Shown: in pieces, positions 63,201 to 64,000 of the stretch
How positions within the stretch are numbered: position 1 is the stretch's first letter
Layout: each line of letters opens with the position of its first letter
NCBI RefSeq assembly: GCF_036370855.1
Contig: NC_088112.1
Location: forward strand, 21,630,469 to 21,694,468
Source: Dromaius novaehollandiae
Lineage: Eukaryota; Chordata; Aves; Casuariiformes; Dromaiidae
DNA length: 64,000 bases
Direction: 5' to 3'
The notes under the pieces: model-generated
Databases searched by the model: none
What the model was told of the DNA's origin: nothing
The model's input: only the letters and a program-made list of their open reading frames with translations
Program-made: the position numbers and the translations under genes

Positions 63201-63605
63201 GACATGGTGAAGATAAGTATGTAGGAGGAGGAATTTGAATAAAACCAGACAGGACTTAAATACCACCATTTATGATCAATATACCAATTTGTCATGACTT
63301 TAACTGTTACCTACTGAAAAAAAAAATTGACTCAGAGTTATCCATGAAAGAAGATTACTGGCTAAAAGCCACAAATAGAAGCGTCTACAATAATATGTGT
63401 GATATTAATAACTTTGTCACAGTGAAGAAAATTGTTCCTTCACGGTCATCTACCTACTTTCTTGGACGTGATGTCATCTAGGTCATTCGTGCTGTCTCTG
63501 CTCCTGTTCAGGATTTGGTTCCCCTTAGAAACAGGATCTTCGTTCCTTTGCTCGGCATTGTGTTCGGTTTCAAGGCTTTCTTCTGTTAGATCTTTATTAC
63601 CTTTC
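59955..63605 (-). CDS. SHROOM1: Shroom family member 1, 3' part with ASD2 domain (5' part lies beyond the window)
   Basis: Shroom proteins bind actin and recruit Rho kinase through the C-terminal ASD2 coiled coil, driving apical constriction. Three exons seen on minus: 63458-63605, 61947-62219 and 59955-60209, the last two joined in phase 0. ASD2 marks are [40 protein letters not shown], then [20 protein letters not shown] and [18 protein letters not shown]. The protein ends [14 protein letters not shown]. Assignment to SHROOM1 rather than another Shroom rests on the SOWAHA-SEPTIN8-CCNI2 neighbourhood. The N-terminal exons and promoter are outside. Confidence 0.9.
60210..61946 (-). other. SHROOM1 intron
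   Basis: Unique, mostly AT-rich sequence; nothing else seen. Confidence 0.8.
61947..62219 (-). CDS. SHROOM1: SHROOM1 penultimate coding exon (ASD2, first half)
   Basis: Acceptor cccttcgcag precedes [17 protein letters not shown]; 91 codons ending DAEEK before donor GTGAGT. Confidence 0.93.
62220..63457 (-). other. SHROOM1 intron
   Basis: AT-rich unique sequence; nothing else seen. Confidence 0.7.
63458..63605 (-). CDS. SHROOM1: SHROOM1 coding exon upstream of ASD2 (probable)
   Basis: Acceptor ttcaatggcag; reads [15 protein letters not shown] and ends DDITSKK before donor GTAGGT, in phase with the next exon. The sequence is polar and not itself recognisable, as expected for the variable region before ASD2. 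The acceptor choice is uncertain. Confidence 0.6.
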
Positions 63606-64000
63606 CTGCCATTGAACAGAGAATAAACACTTGTGACAAACAGAATCCTGTTCGCAAACACTGTGGTCGTAACTGTGTGCGTTGCTATTTCAGAATCCTT
63701 TTTCCTTCTTCTCAAAGCCACATTTCTAATTTTTGAAAAGACGCAGAGCAAATATTTGCAGCCCTGGATTGTCACAGTCCCTTTCCATGGGGGGTCATGC
63801 TGCTTTCGATGCACCCCGTTCGGCACGCCGCTTACAATATATCCAACTTATCAGCACGGCTAGCGAGGTGCCTGTCACCACCTTTGCACAGCAGTTAATC
63901 CCCAGCCAGTGTTTGCTCTTGTTCTTAGCACAGTCATGTCTCCCTCTTCCGTAAGCAACGGGCACACGAGTAGGCGAATCTGCCAAAATGATTTGCAAAA

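Noticed and set aside
1-64000. CR1 LINE fragments, tRNA genes, CRISPR arrays or prokaryotic elements
   Set aside because: I recognised no CR1 3' end repeats, tRNA cloverleaf with A and B boxes, or CRISPR-like spaced repeats. A masker run could still find diverged CR1 pieces.

Overview
The window is vertebrate nuclear DNA with intron-split genes, GT-AG splice sites, CpG-rich promoters and AATAAA signals. It is most likely avian: introns are fairly short, I see no mammalian SINEs, and the proteins are close to but distinct from the human ones I remember. Species identity is an inference. Gene order is that of human 5q31: CCNI2 (+), SEPTIN8 (-), SOWAHA (+), SHROOM1 (-). The ohnologous block on human 4q21 carries CCNI, SEPTIN11, SOWAHB and SHROOM3, but the septin's N-terminus and long C-terminal tail identify this copy as the SEPTIN8 block.

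Region by region. 10-4600 holds the last four coding exons of CCNI2 and its 3' UTR. 2474-42405 is SEPTIN8 on the opposite strand, ten coding exons over 40 kb. Its reconstructed reading frame closes exactly through all nine junctions, giving 481 residues for the long isoform or 427 for the short one. 42406-50102 is the GC-rich SEPTIN8 promoter, a minisatellite and intergenic DNA. 50103-51362 is the single-exon ankyrin gene SOWAHA in a CpG island. 51363-59954 is intergenic. 59955-63605 is the 3' part of SHROOM1, including its ROCK-binding ASD2 domain; the gene runs out of the window.

The most unusual structure is at 2474-2639. The alternative last exon of SEPTIN8, encoding a cysteine-rich tail, lies entirely inside a coding exon of CCNI2 on the opposite strand, so 166 bp are coding on both strands with the two wobble positions on the same base pairs. 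The decision to use this exon is made at 13670, where the SEPTIN8 splice donor GTAAGT itself contains the stop codon of the short isoform. SEPTIN8 intron 3 is also a GC-AG intron. The introns and promoter flank carry a 54-bp minisatellite (17998-18790), a 366-bp tandem duplication (11444-12174), a (CA)26 microsatellite and a 90-bp GC-rich minisatellite just upstream of SEPTIN8 exon 1.

The septin, Shroom and possibly SOWAH proteins are cytoskeletal or cell-shape proteins. Cyclin I2 is an atypical cyclin that shares its 3' end with the septin gene.
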